A DNA stretch of 64,000 nt. Source: Flavobacteriaceae bacterium. Lineage in GTDB: Bacteria; Bacteroidota; Bacteroidia; Flavobacteriales; Flavobacteriaceae. This document shows positions 45,514-54,032 of this stretch, one piece after another; position 1 is the stretch's first letter; every line of letters begins with the position of its first letter. The translations under genes and the position numbers were made by a program. The stretch is taken from NCBI GenBank assembly GCA_003533785.1, contig DQCR01000056.1, positions 18,925 through 82,924 of the forward strand, in the 5' to 3' direction. The notes below the pieces were generated by a model. That model searched no databases. It worked only from the letters and a program-made list of their open reading frames with translations, and was not told the origin of the DNA.

Positions 45514-46379
45514 CCGCGTGCTTTGAAATAACCCAGTAGTTTTTTGACATAGCTTTCATTGACTGAACAGGCTATCGTTCCCGCGCCATTTTTTTGATGT
45601 AAGTTGATGAAAGTGGATACCCGATCGCGATATTTGTCCGTATAGTTCTGACGAAGGCGCTTGGATTGTGTGCTTATCCACTGCCGTTGTCCTGTTTCGC
45701 TATCCAGCATGGATACCAATCCCAAATTGGGGATTTCTTCTTCACGAGGATCGTACAAGCGAATACTTGTTAGGTCATGCTTTTTCGCAGCAATTCGCAA
45801 TGTCTTTTCGTAATTGGAAGGAGCAATAAAGTCAGACAGCACAAACACAATCGCTTTCTTTTTCAAAACCGCAGAAACAAATTCAAAGGCACGGGCAATC
45901 GAAGTTCCTTTTTTTTGAGGTTCAAACTCTAACATCTCTCGAATAATTCTCAGTATGTGTGAGCGTCCTTTTTTAGGAGGAATATACAATTCAATGTCTT
46001 CTGAAAATAATACCAGTCCCACCTTATCGTTGTTTTGAAGCGCTGAAAAAGCCAGTGTTGCTGCAATCTCTGTCAGCACCTCTTTTTTAAATTGCTGTTG
46101 GGTACCAAAAAACTCGGACCCACTGATATCGACAACCAGCAATAAGGTCAATTCACGTTCTTCTTCAAAGACTTTAACAAATGGCTCTTGATAGCGCGCT
46201 GTAACATTCCAATCGATCGCTCGGACGTCATCGCCGTATTGGTACTGACGCACTTCGCTGAATGTCATCCCACGTCCTTTGAAGGTACTCTGGTATTCGC
46301 CCCCAAAGACGTTGTCGCTTAAACGTCGAGTTTTGATTTCGATTTTACGAACCTTCTTTAAAAGTTCTTTAGTATCCAT
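45510..46379 (-). CDS. DUF58-domain protein of the MoxR/Bat operon
   Basis: 289 residues, no membrane segment. The DUF58 signature is present (YGDDVRAIDWNVTARYQEP), followed by a VWA-like fold with DISGSEFFG (degenerate MIDAS) and VLSDFIAPS. DUF58 proteins are regular partners of MoxR AAA+ ATPases and VWA proteins, probably as client or adaptor. 24 nt after moxR. Confidence 0.9.
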   Translation of the reverse strand: MDTKELLKKVRKIEIKTRRLSDNVFGGEYQSTFKGRGMTFSEVRQYQYGDDVRAIDWNVTARYQEPFVKVFEEERELTLLLVVDISGSEFFGTQQQFKKEVLTEIAATLAFSALQNNDKVGLVLFSEDIELYIPPKKGRSHILRIIREMLEFEPQKKGTSIARAFEFVSAVLKKKAIVFVLSDFIAPSNYEKTLRIAAKKHDLTSIRLYDPREEEIPNLGLVSMLDSETGQRQWISTQSKRLRQNYTDKYRDRVSTFINLHQKNGAGTIACSVNESYVKKLLGYFKARG

Positions 46380-46403
46380 AAACTATATTGGTGGATTTAT
46401 ATC

Positions 46404-47408
46404 CTAAGGTACTTCAACCTCATTGATGATTTGATCGATCAAATCTTCACTAGTGATATTTTCTGCTTCAGCTTCATACGTCAAGCCTATTCGGTGACGA
46501 AGAACATCTAGTACAACAGCACGAACATCTTCGGGGATCACATATCCACGGTGTTTCAGAAATGCGTGGCACTTGGAAGCGACTGCCAAATTTATACTCC
46601 CCCTAGGGGAGGCTCCAAAATTGATCAAGGGTTTGATTTTTTCCAGTTGGTAACGCTCAGGATAGCGAGTGGCAAATACAATATCCAATATGTATTTTTC
46701 AATTTTCTCATCCATGTAAACCTCCCTCACTGTATCTTGAGCGGTCAGTATTTGTTTGGGAGTAACTACAGGCTTTATCTTTTCGTAGTTGGCAGCTAAA
46801 TTTGAACGAACAATCAATTGTTCATCGTCCAATTTTGGGTAATCAATTACGGTTTTGAGCATAAATCGATCAACTTGAGCCTCTGGCAAAGGATATGTAC
46901 CTTCTTGTTCCACTGGGTTTTGGGTAGCCATTACTAAAAACGGCTTGGGCAGTTTGAAAGTACTATCTCCAATGGTCACTTGTTTCTCTTGCATTGCTTC
47001 CAAAAGGGCAGATTGCACTTTGGCGGGTGCCCGGTTGATCTCATCAGCCAAAACAAAATTGGCGAAAACAGGACCTTTTTTGATGGAAAAATCATTTTCT
47101 TTAACGTTGTAGATCATCGTCCCAACGACGTCTGCTGGAAGCAAGTCGGGGGTAAACTGTATTCGGCTGAATTGCCCTTTTACAGCTTGGCTTAAAGTGT
47201 TGATGGCAAGTGTTTTTGCCAAGCCAGGTACGCCTTCCAACAAGATATGACCCTGCCCTATCAATCCTATTAATAGGCGTTCCACCATTTCTTTTTGACC
47301 TACAATGACTTTGTTTATTTCCAGCGTAAGCAGATCGATGAATGCACTTTCTTTTTGAATTTTTTCATTCAATACATTCATATCTAACGGTTGTTTTGTG
47401 TCACTCAT
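46404..47408 (-). CDS. MoxR-family AAA+ ATPase
   Basis: 334 residues. Walker A GVPGLAKTLAINTL, Walker B FVLADEINRAPAKVQSALLEAMQE, sensor 1 in VMATQNPVEQEGTYPLPEAQVDRF, and sensor 2 region FGASPRGSINLAVA. MoxR ATPases act as chaperone-like remodelers with VWA partners. First gene of the eight-gene bat operon, with a terminator-like hairpin 75 nt upstream on the same strand. Confidence 0.95.
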   Translation of the reverse strand: MSDTKQPLDMNVLNEKIQKESAFIDLLTLEINKVIVGQKEMVERLLIGLIGQGHILLEGVPGLAKTLAINTLSQAVKGQFSRIQFTPDLLPADVVGTMIYNVKENDFSIKKGPVFANFVLADEINRAPAKVQSALLEAMQEKQVTIGDSTFKLPKPFLVMATQNPVEQEGTYPLPEAQVDRFMLKTVIDYPKLDDEQLIVRSNLAANYEKIKPVVTPKQILTAQDTVREVYMDEKIEKYILDIVFATRYPERYQLEKIKPLINFGASPRGSINLAVASKCHAFLKHRGYVIPEDVRAVVLDVLRHRIGLTYEAEAENITSEDLIDQIINEVEVP

Positions 47409-47476
47409 AGCTTTCCTGATTTTTAGGAGACCAAAAATGGTAAATAAATCCTGTGGCTGTTGTTAATAATTGGTTA

Positions 47477-47510
47477 AAAAAACCCCTGAAAGCCTTTTAG
47501 GTAGGGGTTA
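47477..47510 (-). terminator. Leftward terminator-like hairpin upstream of moxR
   Basis: Reading leftward: AACCCCT (47510-47504), a loop with an inner CCT/AGG pair, AGGGGTT (47488-47482), then a run of Ts to 47477. That is a good Rho-independent terminator on the minus strand, but no minus-strand gene ends here: moxR starts 69 nt further on. It has no T-run on the plus strand. It may be an attenuator in a moxR leader or a block on antisense transcripts. Confidence 0.6.
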
Positions 47511-47552
47511 TTTGTCACTAATTTAGGTCAGAAAATTAAAGCAAAAAAGCGA

Positions 47553-48422
47553 ATGAGATCAAAATTTTCAAGAATTATTTCTGGGACAATGACTTGGGGG
47601 GAATGGGGTAAGCAACTTTCTCAAAAAGAAATGACCGATTTGATTGAGGCTACGGTTGGTCTTGGGATTACAAGTTTTGATCATGCTGATATCTATGGAG
47701 GCTATACAACAGAAGCTGATTTTGGTGCAGCTTTTACCCAAAGTACTATTCCTAGAGAAAAAGTAACGTTCATTAGCAAATGTGGAATCCAATACCCTAG
47801 TGAGATGCGCCCATTGGCTGTCAAACATTATGATTACAGTGCTGATCACATCCGTTTCTCAGTAGAATCTTCACTCCGGAACCTACAAACGGACTACTTG
47901 GACTTACTATTACTCCACCGACCCAGTCCCTTGATGGACGCAACAACCATCACTACAACCCTTGAAACACTTAAAAAAGAAGGGAAAATTCACGACTATG
48001 GCGTTTCAAATTTCACACCGTCACAAATACAATTGCTCAGTTCATCGGCAGCAATTAAATGGAATCAGATTCAATGCTCACTCACACATACCGAAGCGCT
48101 GACCAATGGAGAATTGGATTTTCTTCAAGCCAGCGATATCGGTGTGATGGCTTGGAGTCCATTGGGAAGCTACTTTAAGGAAACCAACGATGCACAAACT
48201 CGCATTCGTCCCTTACTAGATCAATTCCAAAAAAAATACAGCGCCTCCGAAGAACAGTTATTATTGGCTTGGCTAATGCAACATCCTGCTGGTATTCATC
48301 CCGTTGTGGGTACCACACAAACAGATCGTTTGCGAACCGCTTTGGCCGCAGAATCATTGTCACTAGATCTCCAAGATTGGTTTCTTCTCTATGAAGCCAG
48401 TCGTGGGCATCGTGTAGCATAA
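47553..48422 (+). CDS. Aldo/keto reductase
   Basis: 289 residues, NADPH-dependent TIM-barrel oxidoreductase. Catalytic tetrad visible: Asp and Tyr in FDHADIYGGY, Lys in FISKCG, His in LLLHRPSP. C-terminal cofactor segment HPVVGTTQTDRL. YdhF-like in length. Substrate unknown. The following SDR begins 11 nt later. Confidence 0.9.
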   Translation: MRSKFSRIISGTMTWGEWGKQLSQKEMTDLIEATVGLGITSFDHADIYGGYTTEADFGAAFTQSTIPREKVTFISKCGIQYPSEMRPLAVKHYDYSADHIRFSVESSLRNLQTDYLDLLLLHRPSPLMDATTITTTLETLKKEGKIHDYGVSNFTPSQIQLLSSSAAIKWNQIQCSLTHTEALTNGELDFLQASDIGVMAWSPLGSYFKETNDAQTRIRPLLDQFQKKYSASEEQLLLAWLMQHPAGIHPVVGTTQTDRLRTALAAESLSLDLQDWFLLYEASRGHRVA

Positions 48423-48433
48423 TAAATACTCGA

Positions 48434-49180
48434 ATGAAAACAATATTAATTACAGGAGCCAGTAGTGGAATCGGCTGGGCAACCGCTGAAAAAATGAGCC
48501 AGTTGGGGCATCGTATTGTTCTCTGTGGCCGAAGAGAAGAACGACTCTTAGAATTACAAAAAAAACTGAAAACCCCCACTCACCTCTGTTGTTTCGATAT
48601 AAGTGATCGAGTGGCTGTTTTTCAAAACATAGAAAGGCTTCCCGAAGCCTTTCAACCCATCGATGTTTTAATCAATAATGCTGGAAATGCGCACGGACTC
48701 GACCTGTCACAAGAAGCCCACTTGGACGATTGGGACGCTATGATTGACAGCAACGTGAAAGGTCTTCTTTATGTTACCAAAGCCATTCTCCCACAAATGA
48801 TCGCCCGTCAGGCAGGTCAAATCATCAATATAGGTTCCATTGCGGGTAAAGAAGCATATCCCAAAGGGAATGTCTATTGCGCCAGTAAGGCCGCTGTCGA
48901 TAGCTTTACCCAAGGATTGCGGTTGGATACCAACAGCCATGGATTGCGCATTGGAGCAATTCATCCTGGTTTGGTGGAAACGGAATTTTCAGAAGTTCGT
49001 TTCAAAGGAGACCAACAACGCGCTGAGCTCGTGTATAATGATATCGAGGCACTCTCAGCTGCAGATGTTGCTGAATCAATTGCTTTCATGATAGAAGCCC
49101 CACCTCATGTTACCCTTGCTGATATCACTTTATTGCCCACTGATCAAGCTAGTGCCTTTGTGATCAATCGCAAATCATGA
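48434..49180 (+). CDS. SDR-family oxidoreductase (YdfG-like)
   Basis: 248 residues. Classical short-chain dehydrogenase: TGASSGIGWATAE cofactor motif, NNAGNAHG, catalytic Ser in NIGSIAGKEAY, YCASKAA with Tyr and Lys. The overall pattern resembles YdfG, which acts on serine and 3-hydroxy acids; not provable here. The stop overlaps the next start (ATGA). Confidence 0.92.
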   Translation: MKTILITGASSGIGWATAEKMSQLGHRIVLCGRREERLLELQKKLKTPTHLCCFDISDRVAVFQNIERLPEAFQPIDVLINNAGNAHGLDLSQEAHLDDWDAMIDSNVKGLLYVTKAILPQMIARQAGQIINIGSIAGKEAYPKGNVYCASKAAVDSFTQGLRLDTNSHGLRIGAIHPGLVETEFSEVRFKGDQQRAELVYNDIEALSAADVAESIAFMIEAPPHVTLADITLLPTDQASAFVINRKS

Positions 49181-50316
49181 TTAATAAGCGATTACTCATC
49201 AAGGCGCTTCTGGCCCACAATGATGAAAATAGTTTTTATGATAAAAAACTCCAGATTGATCTGGGGCATAAAGAAGGGAAAGGGAAATTTCTAAAACACG
49301 TCTGTGCATTATGTAACAGCAACCCAAAAAATAATTCCTTTATAGTGGTAGGGGTCTCTGACCAACAAAACAAAATTATTGGGGTTGATTTTTTTGATGA
49401 TAGTAAGCTTCAAAATCTAGTCAATGCCTACCTAGACAATCCACCAAGAGTCATCTATGAAAATATTCCCTTTCCGCATCTTCCCGACGGAAAAGTGGTG
49501 GGTTTGGTCACCATATATCCCAATGATCAACTCACCGCTATAAGAAAAAATATTTGGAAATATTATGGGGGTAGTGTCTTTATTCGAGAAGGCAGCATAT
49601 CACAACCTAAAGATTTTGGAATTACAATTGAAGACAATAATTCTGGTTTGGTAGAAACTATCGAGCATCAGGCTCAAAACAATATCCAATTGACTTTGGA
49701 TGGAGTAGTAGATTTTTTAAATCGCCATGAAGGAGATCGTTTTCAAGCGCAATATCTAGTTTTTAAAGAAACATTTATTCTCTGTTGGGCTGGGATTGAA
49801 AAAAAAGGAAAAAATAAAACCTACTATTCCAGAGTCGATATTGAACTTATCAATGAACAAGTGAAGCTGTTCTATTCCAATCTGGATGAAGTAGAAATTA
49901 CTTGGAACGCAAATGCATTTACGATCACTGAATATGTTCAATTGGGAATTCAAGATCGTCTTCGCTTTTTTCCGTTGGAAGAAGTAACCATCGAATTTCG
50001 CGAAAATGGCACCTATCAACTCCGCAGCCGTCTTCTTTTTGAACCCCCTCAACTGGATCAAAAATCATTGTTAGATCGATTCAATGTTAATAAAGTACTT
50101 CTGGACAAGCTCGAAAAAAAAATATCACTTACTCTTGAAGAAGAAGAAGATCTCTACCAATTAGCGTCTGGTTATATGCTTTGCTATCTCAATCTGATTC
50201 ACGAAGCCAAAGAACATCTTCAGCGGGCAAGACCACTTCTCAAAAATCACAGTGAATCAGTATATGAAACTTACAAAGAAACGCAGCGAATCTTGAGAAA
50301 AATCAAATACAATTAA
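49177..50316 (+). CDS. AlbA_2/Schlafen-type putative DNA-binding protein
   Basis: 379 residues. The N-terminal ~150 residues match the AlbA_2 (PF04326, divergent AAA-4) domain: FLKHVCALCNSNP, FIVVGVSDQQNKIIGVD, and VFIREGSISQP at its end. The remaining ~230 residues (strand-rich then a C-terminal helical, TPR-like section) are not recognised. AlbA_2 proteins are often called transcriptional regulators but roles vary. Coupled to the SDR by a 4-nt overlap. No defence genes are next to it. Confidence 0.72.
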   Translation: MINKRLLIKALLAHNDENSFYDKKLQIDLGHKEGKGKFLKHVCALCNSNPKNNSFIVVGVSDQQNKIIGVDFFDDSKLQNLVNAYLDNPPRVIYENIPFPHLPDGKVVGLVTIYPNDQLTAIRKNIWKYYGGSVFIREGSISQPKDFGITIEDNNSGLVETIEHQAQNNIQLTLDGVVDFLNRHEGDRFQAQYLVFKETFILCWAGIEKKGKNKTYYSRVDIELINEQVKLFYSNLDEVEITWNANAFTITEYVQLGIQDRLRFFPLEEVTIEFRENGTYQLRSRLLFEPPQLDQKSLLDRFNVNKVLLDKLEKKISLTLEEEEDLYQLASGYMLCYLNLIHEAKEHLQRARPLLKNHSESVYETYKETQRILRKIKYN

Positions 50317-50409
50317 AAGCCCTTGATATAAAAGACAATTAATCCTCCAACACAAAAAATAAAAAGGAGCTTTTTAGTAGTTTTCAAACCCAACTTATTA
50401 AAAATACAA

Positions 50410-50433
50410 TTAGTTTAACAACCGTTAAGCTAA
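50410..50433 (-). terminator. Weak hairpin after hflX (minus strand)
   Basis: TTAGTTTAAC (50410-50419) and GTTAAGCTAA (50424-50433) pair at 9 of 10 positions with a 4-nt loop. Read leftward it lies 5 nt past the hflX stop and is followed by a T-rich stretch. The stem is AT-rich, so termination would be modest. The 121-nt gap to the AlbA_2 gene also holds a minor AAAAAG-GAG-CTTTTT hairpin (50361-50375). Confidence 0.4.
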
Positions 50434-50437
50434 TAAA

Positions 50438-51643
50438 TTATTCTGATATTTCTGGATAGAGAAAATGGTTGTAGGGAAACCGTTGGATATGAAGGGTTCT
50501 AACTTCTCTGTAAACTCGGTCTCGGAAGGCTTGCAAATTGGTTTTAGTGAGGGCAGAAATAAATAACGCGTTTCCATTGGTTGTGCTGATCCAAGACTTT
50601 TCCCATTCCTCTATTGAAAAATGCTTAGAATTTCGTACCGCTAACAAATCTTCTTCATCAAATGGAACGGCTTGGTAGGCGTCAATTTTATTGAAAACCA
50701 TCAACGTTGGTTTATTCAGCGATTGAATCTCTCCGAGAATGTCATTTACAGATTCGATATGTTCCTCAAAATTAGGATGTGAGATATCCACCACGTGAAT
50801 TAAAAGATCGGCTTCTTGCACCTCGTCCAAGGTGCTTTTAAACGACTCTACTAATTGGGTGGGGAGTTTTCGGATAAAACCTACCGTATCACTAAGTAAA
50901 AAAGGTAAATTCCCAATAACCACTTTTCGAACGGTGGTGTCTAGGGTCGCAAATAACTTGTTCTCTGCAAATACTTCACTCTTAGCGACCACATTCATCA
51001 ACGTAGATTTACCCACATTGGTGTACCCTACCAAAGCGGCGCGAATCAGGTTCCCTCGGTTGCCCCGTTGGGTACTCATCTGCTTATCAATTGTGGTTAA
51101 TTTTTTTTTCAGCAAAGCAATTTTATCCCGAACAATTCTTCGGTCGGTCTCTATTTCGGTTTCACCAGGACCTCGCATACCAATCCCTCCCCGCTGGCGT
51201 TCAAGGTGTGTCCATAGGCCTTTCAAACGCGGTAACAAATATTGATATTGGGCCAATTCTACTTGCGTTCGGGCATAGCTTGTCTGGGCTCGTTGCGCAA
51301 ATATATCGAGGATCAATCCCGTACGATCCAAAATCTTACAGCGTAAAATTTGTTCAATATTTCCTTGTTGTGCTGGGGTCAATTCATCGTCAAAAATAAC
51401 AGTTGTTACTTCATTCTCTGAAACAAAGTCGGCAACGGTTTGCATCTTTCCGCTACCAATAAACGTCTTCGGGTTTGGGAGTTGGATGTTTTGTGTGAAT
51501 CGTTTTAGTACCTGTCCACCCGCAGTAAATGCTAAAAACTCTAGTTCGTCCAAATATTCTTTAGACTGTGTCGCGTTCTGATTGGAAGTAATGATTCCTA
51601 CCAAAATGGTTTTTTCGTAGGTCAGTGCTTTTTTTTCAATCAT
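50438..51643 (-). CDS. hflX: GTPase HflX
   Basis: 401 residues. Ribosome-associated GTPase that splits stalled or heat-damaged 70S ribosomes. N-terminal HflX domain (YLDELEFLAFTAGG), the glycine-rich linker RQRGGIGMRGPGETEIE, and G motifs: GYTNVGKST (G1), DTVGFIRKLP (G3), NKIDA (G4). It overlaps the end of lpxH by 8 nt. Confidence 0.95.
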   Translation of the reverse strand: MIEKKALTYEKTILVGIITSNQNATQSKEYLDELEFLAFTAGGQVLKRFTQNIQLPNPKTFIGSGKMQTVADFVSENEVTTVIFDDELTPAQQGNIEQILRCKILDRTGLILDIFAQRAQTSYARTQVELAQYQYLLPRLKGLWTHLERQRGGIGMRGPGETEIETDRRIVRDKIALLKKKLTTIDKQMSTQRGNRGNLIRAALVGYTNVGKSTLMNVVAKSEVFAENKLFATLDTTVRKVVIGNLPFLLSDTVGFIRKLPTQLVESFKSTLDEVQEADLLIHVVDISHPNFEEHIESVNDILGEIQSLNKPTLMVFNKIDAYQAVPFDEEDLLAVRNSKHFSIEEWEKSWISTTNGNALFISALTKTNLQAFRDRVYREVRTLHIQRFPYNHFLYPEISE

Positions 51644-52409
51644 CTGTCGGGCTCCATTTTTCTAATTTGAGTTGTTCTCCATCATAGACAGCATAGCTAA
51701 AATGGTGAATCCAGTCACCTGTATTGATGTAGAGCGCCTTATTACTAATCGGGATTTCTAGAGGTAGGTGACGGTGACCAAAAAGGAAAAAGTCGTATTT
51801 CTTTTGCTTTAATTTTCGCTTACAATATTGCACAAGCCATTCTTTTTCAGCCCCTTGAAATTGGATGTTGTCTTCTCCAGATAGCAATCGGTTTCGCAAA
51901 GATAAATGCTGGCCCAATCGAATGCCCAAATCAGGATGTAACCAACGAAAAAAGAGTTTAGAAAGGGGGTGTACAAATACTTTTTTCATTCTCTTATATC
52001 CTTTATCTCCTGGACCTAATCCGTCTCCGTGACCAATAAGAAAACGCTTTCCATTGAACAGATATTCTTGGGGTTGATGAAATACGGGAATCCCTAATTC
52101 TTTGGAAAAATAGTCCCGCATCCACAAGTCGTGATTTCCAACAAAATAAATTATTTCTAGGCCAGCATCGGCCATTTGAGCGAGACGCCCCAAGGTTCGG
52201 ACAAAGCCTTTGGGAACTACCTTTTTATATTCAAACCAAAAATCAAAAAGGTCGCCCATTAAAAATAGGATGGCTCCGTCTTTTTCAACTTGGTCTAGCC
52301 ATTGAATAAAAAACGTTTCTCTTTTTCGACTTTCCTTGTAGTTGGGTGCTCCCAGATGCTGATCGGAAGCAAAGTAAATACGTTTATTTGGTGGAAGTTG
52401 GCGTTGCAT
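51636..52409 (-). CDS. lpxH: UDP-2,3-diacylglucosamine diphosphatase (LpxH-like)
   Basis: 257 residues. Metallophosphoesterase of lipid A synthesis that makes lipid X. Metal-binding motifs: SDQHLG, LMGDLFDFWFEY, VGNHDLWM, LIGHGDGLG and FLFGHRHLP. It is somewhat longer than E. coli LpxH (240), as usual in this phylum. Peripheral on the inner membrane. Upstream of hflX on the same strand. Confidence 0.9.
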   Translation of the reverse strand: MQRQLPPNKRIYFASDQHLGAPNYKESRKRETFFIQWLDQVEKDGAILFLMGDLFDFWFEYKKVVPKGFVRTLGRLAQMADAGLEIIYFVGNHDLWMRDYFSKELGIPVFHQPQEYLFNGKRFLIGHGDGLGPGDKGYKRMKKVFVHPLSKLFFRWLHPDLGIRLGQHLSLRNRLLSGEDNIQFQGAEKEWLVQYCKRKLKQKKYDFFLFGHRHLPLEIPISNKALYINTGDWIHHFSYAVYDGEQLKLEKWSPTDD

Positions 52410-52433
52410 TATGGGTATAAAGATAGGAAATCT

Positions 52434-53585
52434 CTACCCTATGGCTTGTTCCAAGTCTTGGATCAAATCCGATACGGCTTCAATCCCCACACTCAAACGA
52501 ATCAACCCATCAACCACGCCTTGCTCCTCGCGCATTGCTTTTGGAATACTTGCATGAGTCATGCTTGCTGGGTGCCCCACCAAGCTTTCTACACCACCTA
52601 GAGACTCCGCCAAAGTAAAGAGGGTGAATTTTTTTAAAATACGAGTTGTCTTTTCAAAGTCTGCCCCTTTGGAGACAAAAGACAACATGGCTCCATAATC
52701 CCTCATTTGGGCCTTGGCAATGTCGTGTTGAGGATGGGAATCAAATCCCGGCCAGTAAACCTTTTCAATAGTGGAGTGTTCCGCCAAAAATTTCGCAATT
52801 TTTGTCGCATTCTCACAGTGTCGCTGCATGCGAACTGCCAAAGTTTTTATTCCCCTCAAAGTGAGAAAGCAATCCATAGGACCTGGAACTGCTCCACTTG
52901 CATTTTGGATAAAAGCCAGTTTTTCATGGAGAGTATCGTCATTCACCACCAAAGTACCCAATATTAAATCACTATGACCTGCTAAATACTTCGTTGCAGA
53001 ATGCATCACTATATCTACTCCTAAATCCAAGGGTTGTTGCAAATAGGGCGAAGCAAAAGTATTGTCTACCGCAATCATAATATCAAGGTCTTTTGCCAGA
53101 CGGACATAACTAGCGATATCTACCACTCGCATCATTGGATTGGTTGGCGTCTCAATCCAAATCAGTTTGGTCTTCTCATTGATTTTTTGAAATACTGCTT
53201 CGGGTTGCGTAAGATCGACAAAGTGAAAACGAATTCCCATCGTTTCAAATATCTTTACAAAAAGGCGGTAACTGCCACCGTATAAATCATTGCTTGACAC
53301 GACTTCATCTCCGGGTTGAAGCAACTTCATCACAGCATCTATTGCGGCCAATCCTGAAGCAAACGCCAAACCATAGCGACCATTTTCTATACTGGCCAAG
53401 TTTTTTTCTAAAGCGGTTCTTGTTGGATTATGTGTTCGGCTGTATTCGTAGCCCTTATGATCACCAGGAGCGGCCTGTGCGTAGGTAGATGTCTGATAAA
53501 TTGGGGGCATTACGGCACCATAGGATGCGTCTGGTTCTTGACCTCCATGTATGGTTTTGGTATTGAATTGAATCGGTTTTTTCAT
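52434..53585 (-). CDS. metB: Cystathionine gamma-synthase/lyase (Cys/Met metabolism PLP enzyme)
   Basis: 383 residues from the ATG at 53585; the frame stays open a further 45 codons, but that part is unrelated AT-rich sequence and the TACATTTG box lies in it. PLP-type I fold: PLP lysine in HSATKYLAGHSD, YEYSRTHNPTR near the N-terminus, WIETPTNPMM and LAESLGGVESLVGHPASMTHAS at the C-terminus. Gamma-synthase and gamma-lyase cannot be separated by eye; the symbol is tentative. Confidence 0.88.
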   Translation of the reverse strand: MKKPIQFNTKTIHGGQEPDASYGAVMPPIYQTSTYAQAAPGDHKGYEYSRTHNPTRTALEKNLASIENGRYGLAFASGLAAIDAVMKLLQPGDEVVSSNDLYGGSYRLFVKIFETMGIRFHFVDLTQPEAVFQKINEKTKLIWIETPTNPMMRVVDIASYVRLAKDLDIMIAVDNTFASPYLQQPLDLGVDIVMHSATKYLAGHSDLILGTLVVNDDTLHEKLAFIQNASGAVPGPMDCFLTLRGIKTLAVRMQRHCENATKIAKFLAEHSTIEKVYWPGFDSHPQHDIAKAQMRDYGAMLSFVSKGADFEKTTRILKKFTLFTLAESLGGVESLVGHPASMTHASIPKAMREEQGVVDGLIRLSVGIEAVSDLIQDLEQAIG

Positions 53586-53600
53586 CTGGGTATTTTCAAA

Positions 53601-53608
53601 CAAATGTA
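53601..53608 (-). promoter_or_regulatory. Putative -7 box of the metB-like gene
   Basis: Minus strand TACATTTG matches TAnnTTTG and ends 15 nt before the ATG at 53585. No TTG at 17-21 nt. It also supports the shorter start. Confidence 0.4.
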
Positions 53609-53678
53609 TTTCTTTTTTAACACTGAGATAGTGACTATAGCATGAAAAAAAAACGAACTTAGATGAATAAAAAATGAT

Positions 53679-54032
53679 ATGAAAGTCTTTTATTATCTGA
53701 ATAGCTGCGATACCTGCCAAAGGATACTTACATCACTTCAGCTCCCTATTGAAGTGGAACGAAGAGAGATTAAAAGTCTTGCTCTTACAGCAGAAGAACT
53801 GGATGCAATGCAAGTACTGAGTGGCACATACGAAGCTTTATTCAGTAAACGATCTCGATTGTACCAACAAAGAGGACTAAAGAATCTGACTTTAAGTGAA
53901 AACGAAATCAAAGACCTCCTCCTAGAACATTATACTTTCTTAAAAAGACCTGTATTAATTTGGGAGGAGTATATTTTCGTCGGAAATAGTAAAAATACGA
54001 TCGACGCCGCCTACGAATTAATCCATGGGTAG
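53679..54032 (+). CDS. ArsC/Spx-family thioredoxin-fold protein
   Basis: 117 residues. ArsC-like fold with CDTC near residues 10-13 (NSCDTCQRI) and the KSLALTAEEL and LSENEIKDLL helices; the late KRPVLIWEE strand is the usual cis-Pro region. Members are arsenate reductases or redox regulators. No ars genes are adjacent, so arsenate reduction is not implied. Overlaps the next gene by 8 nt. Confidence 0.82.
   Translation: MKVFYYLNSCDTCQRILTSLQLPIEVERREIKSLALTAEELDAMQVLSGTYEALFSKRSRLYQQRGLKNLTLSENEIKDLLLEHYTFLKRPVLIWEEYIFVGNSKNTIDAAYELIHG

Noticed and set aside
49177..50316. AlbA_2/Schlafen protein as part of a phage defence system
   Set aside because: Neighbours are metabolic reductases and hflX; no nuclease, toxin or restriction genes nearby.
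50361..50375. AAAAAG-GAG-CTTTTT as terminator of the AlbA_2 gene
   Set aside because: 3-nt loop and a stem made almost only of A-T pairs; too weak to call, noted under the nearby hairpin.
50832..51245. 137-codon frame opposite hflX
   Set aside because: Antisense shadow of the conserved GTPase domain, with composition dictated by the other strand.
53586..53720. 45-codon extension of the metB-like gene
   Set aside because: Low-complexity AT-rich sequence with no PLP-enzyme similarity, and it contains a promoter box for the shorter start.
53679..54032. Arsenate resistance function
   Set aside because: The ArsC-like fold also covers redox regulators, and no arsR, arsB or acr3 gene is adjacent.
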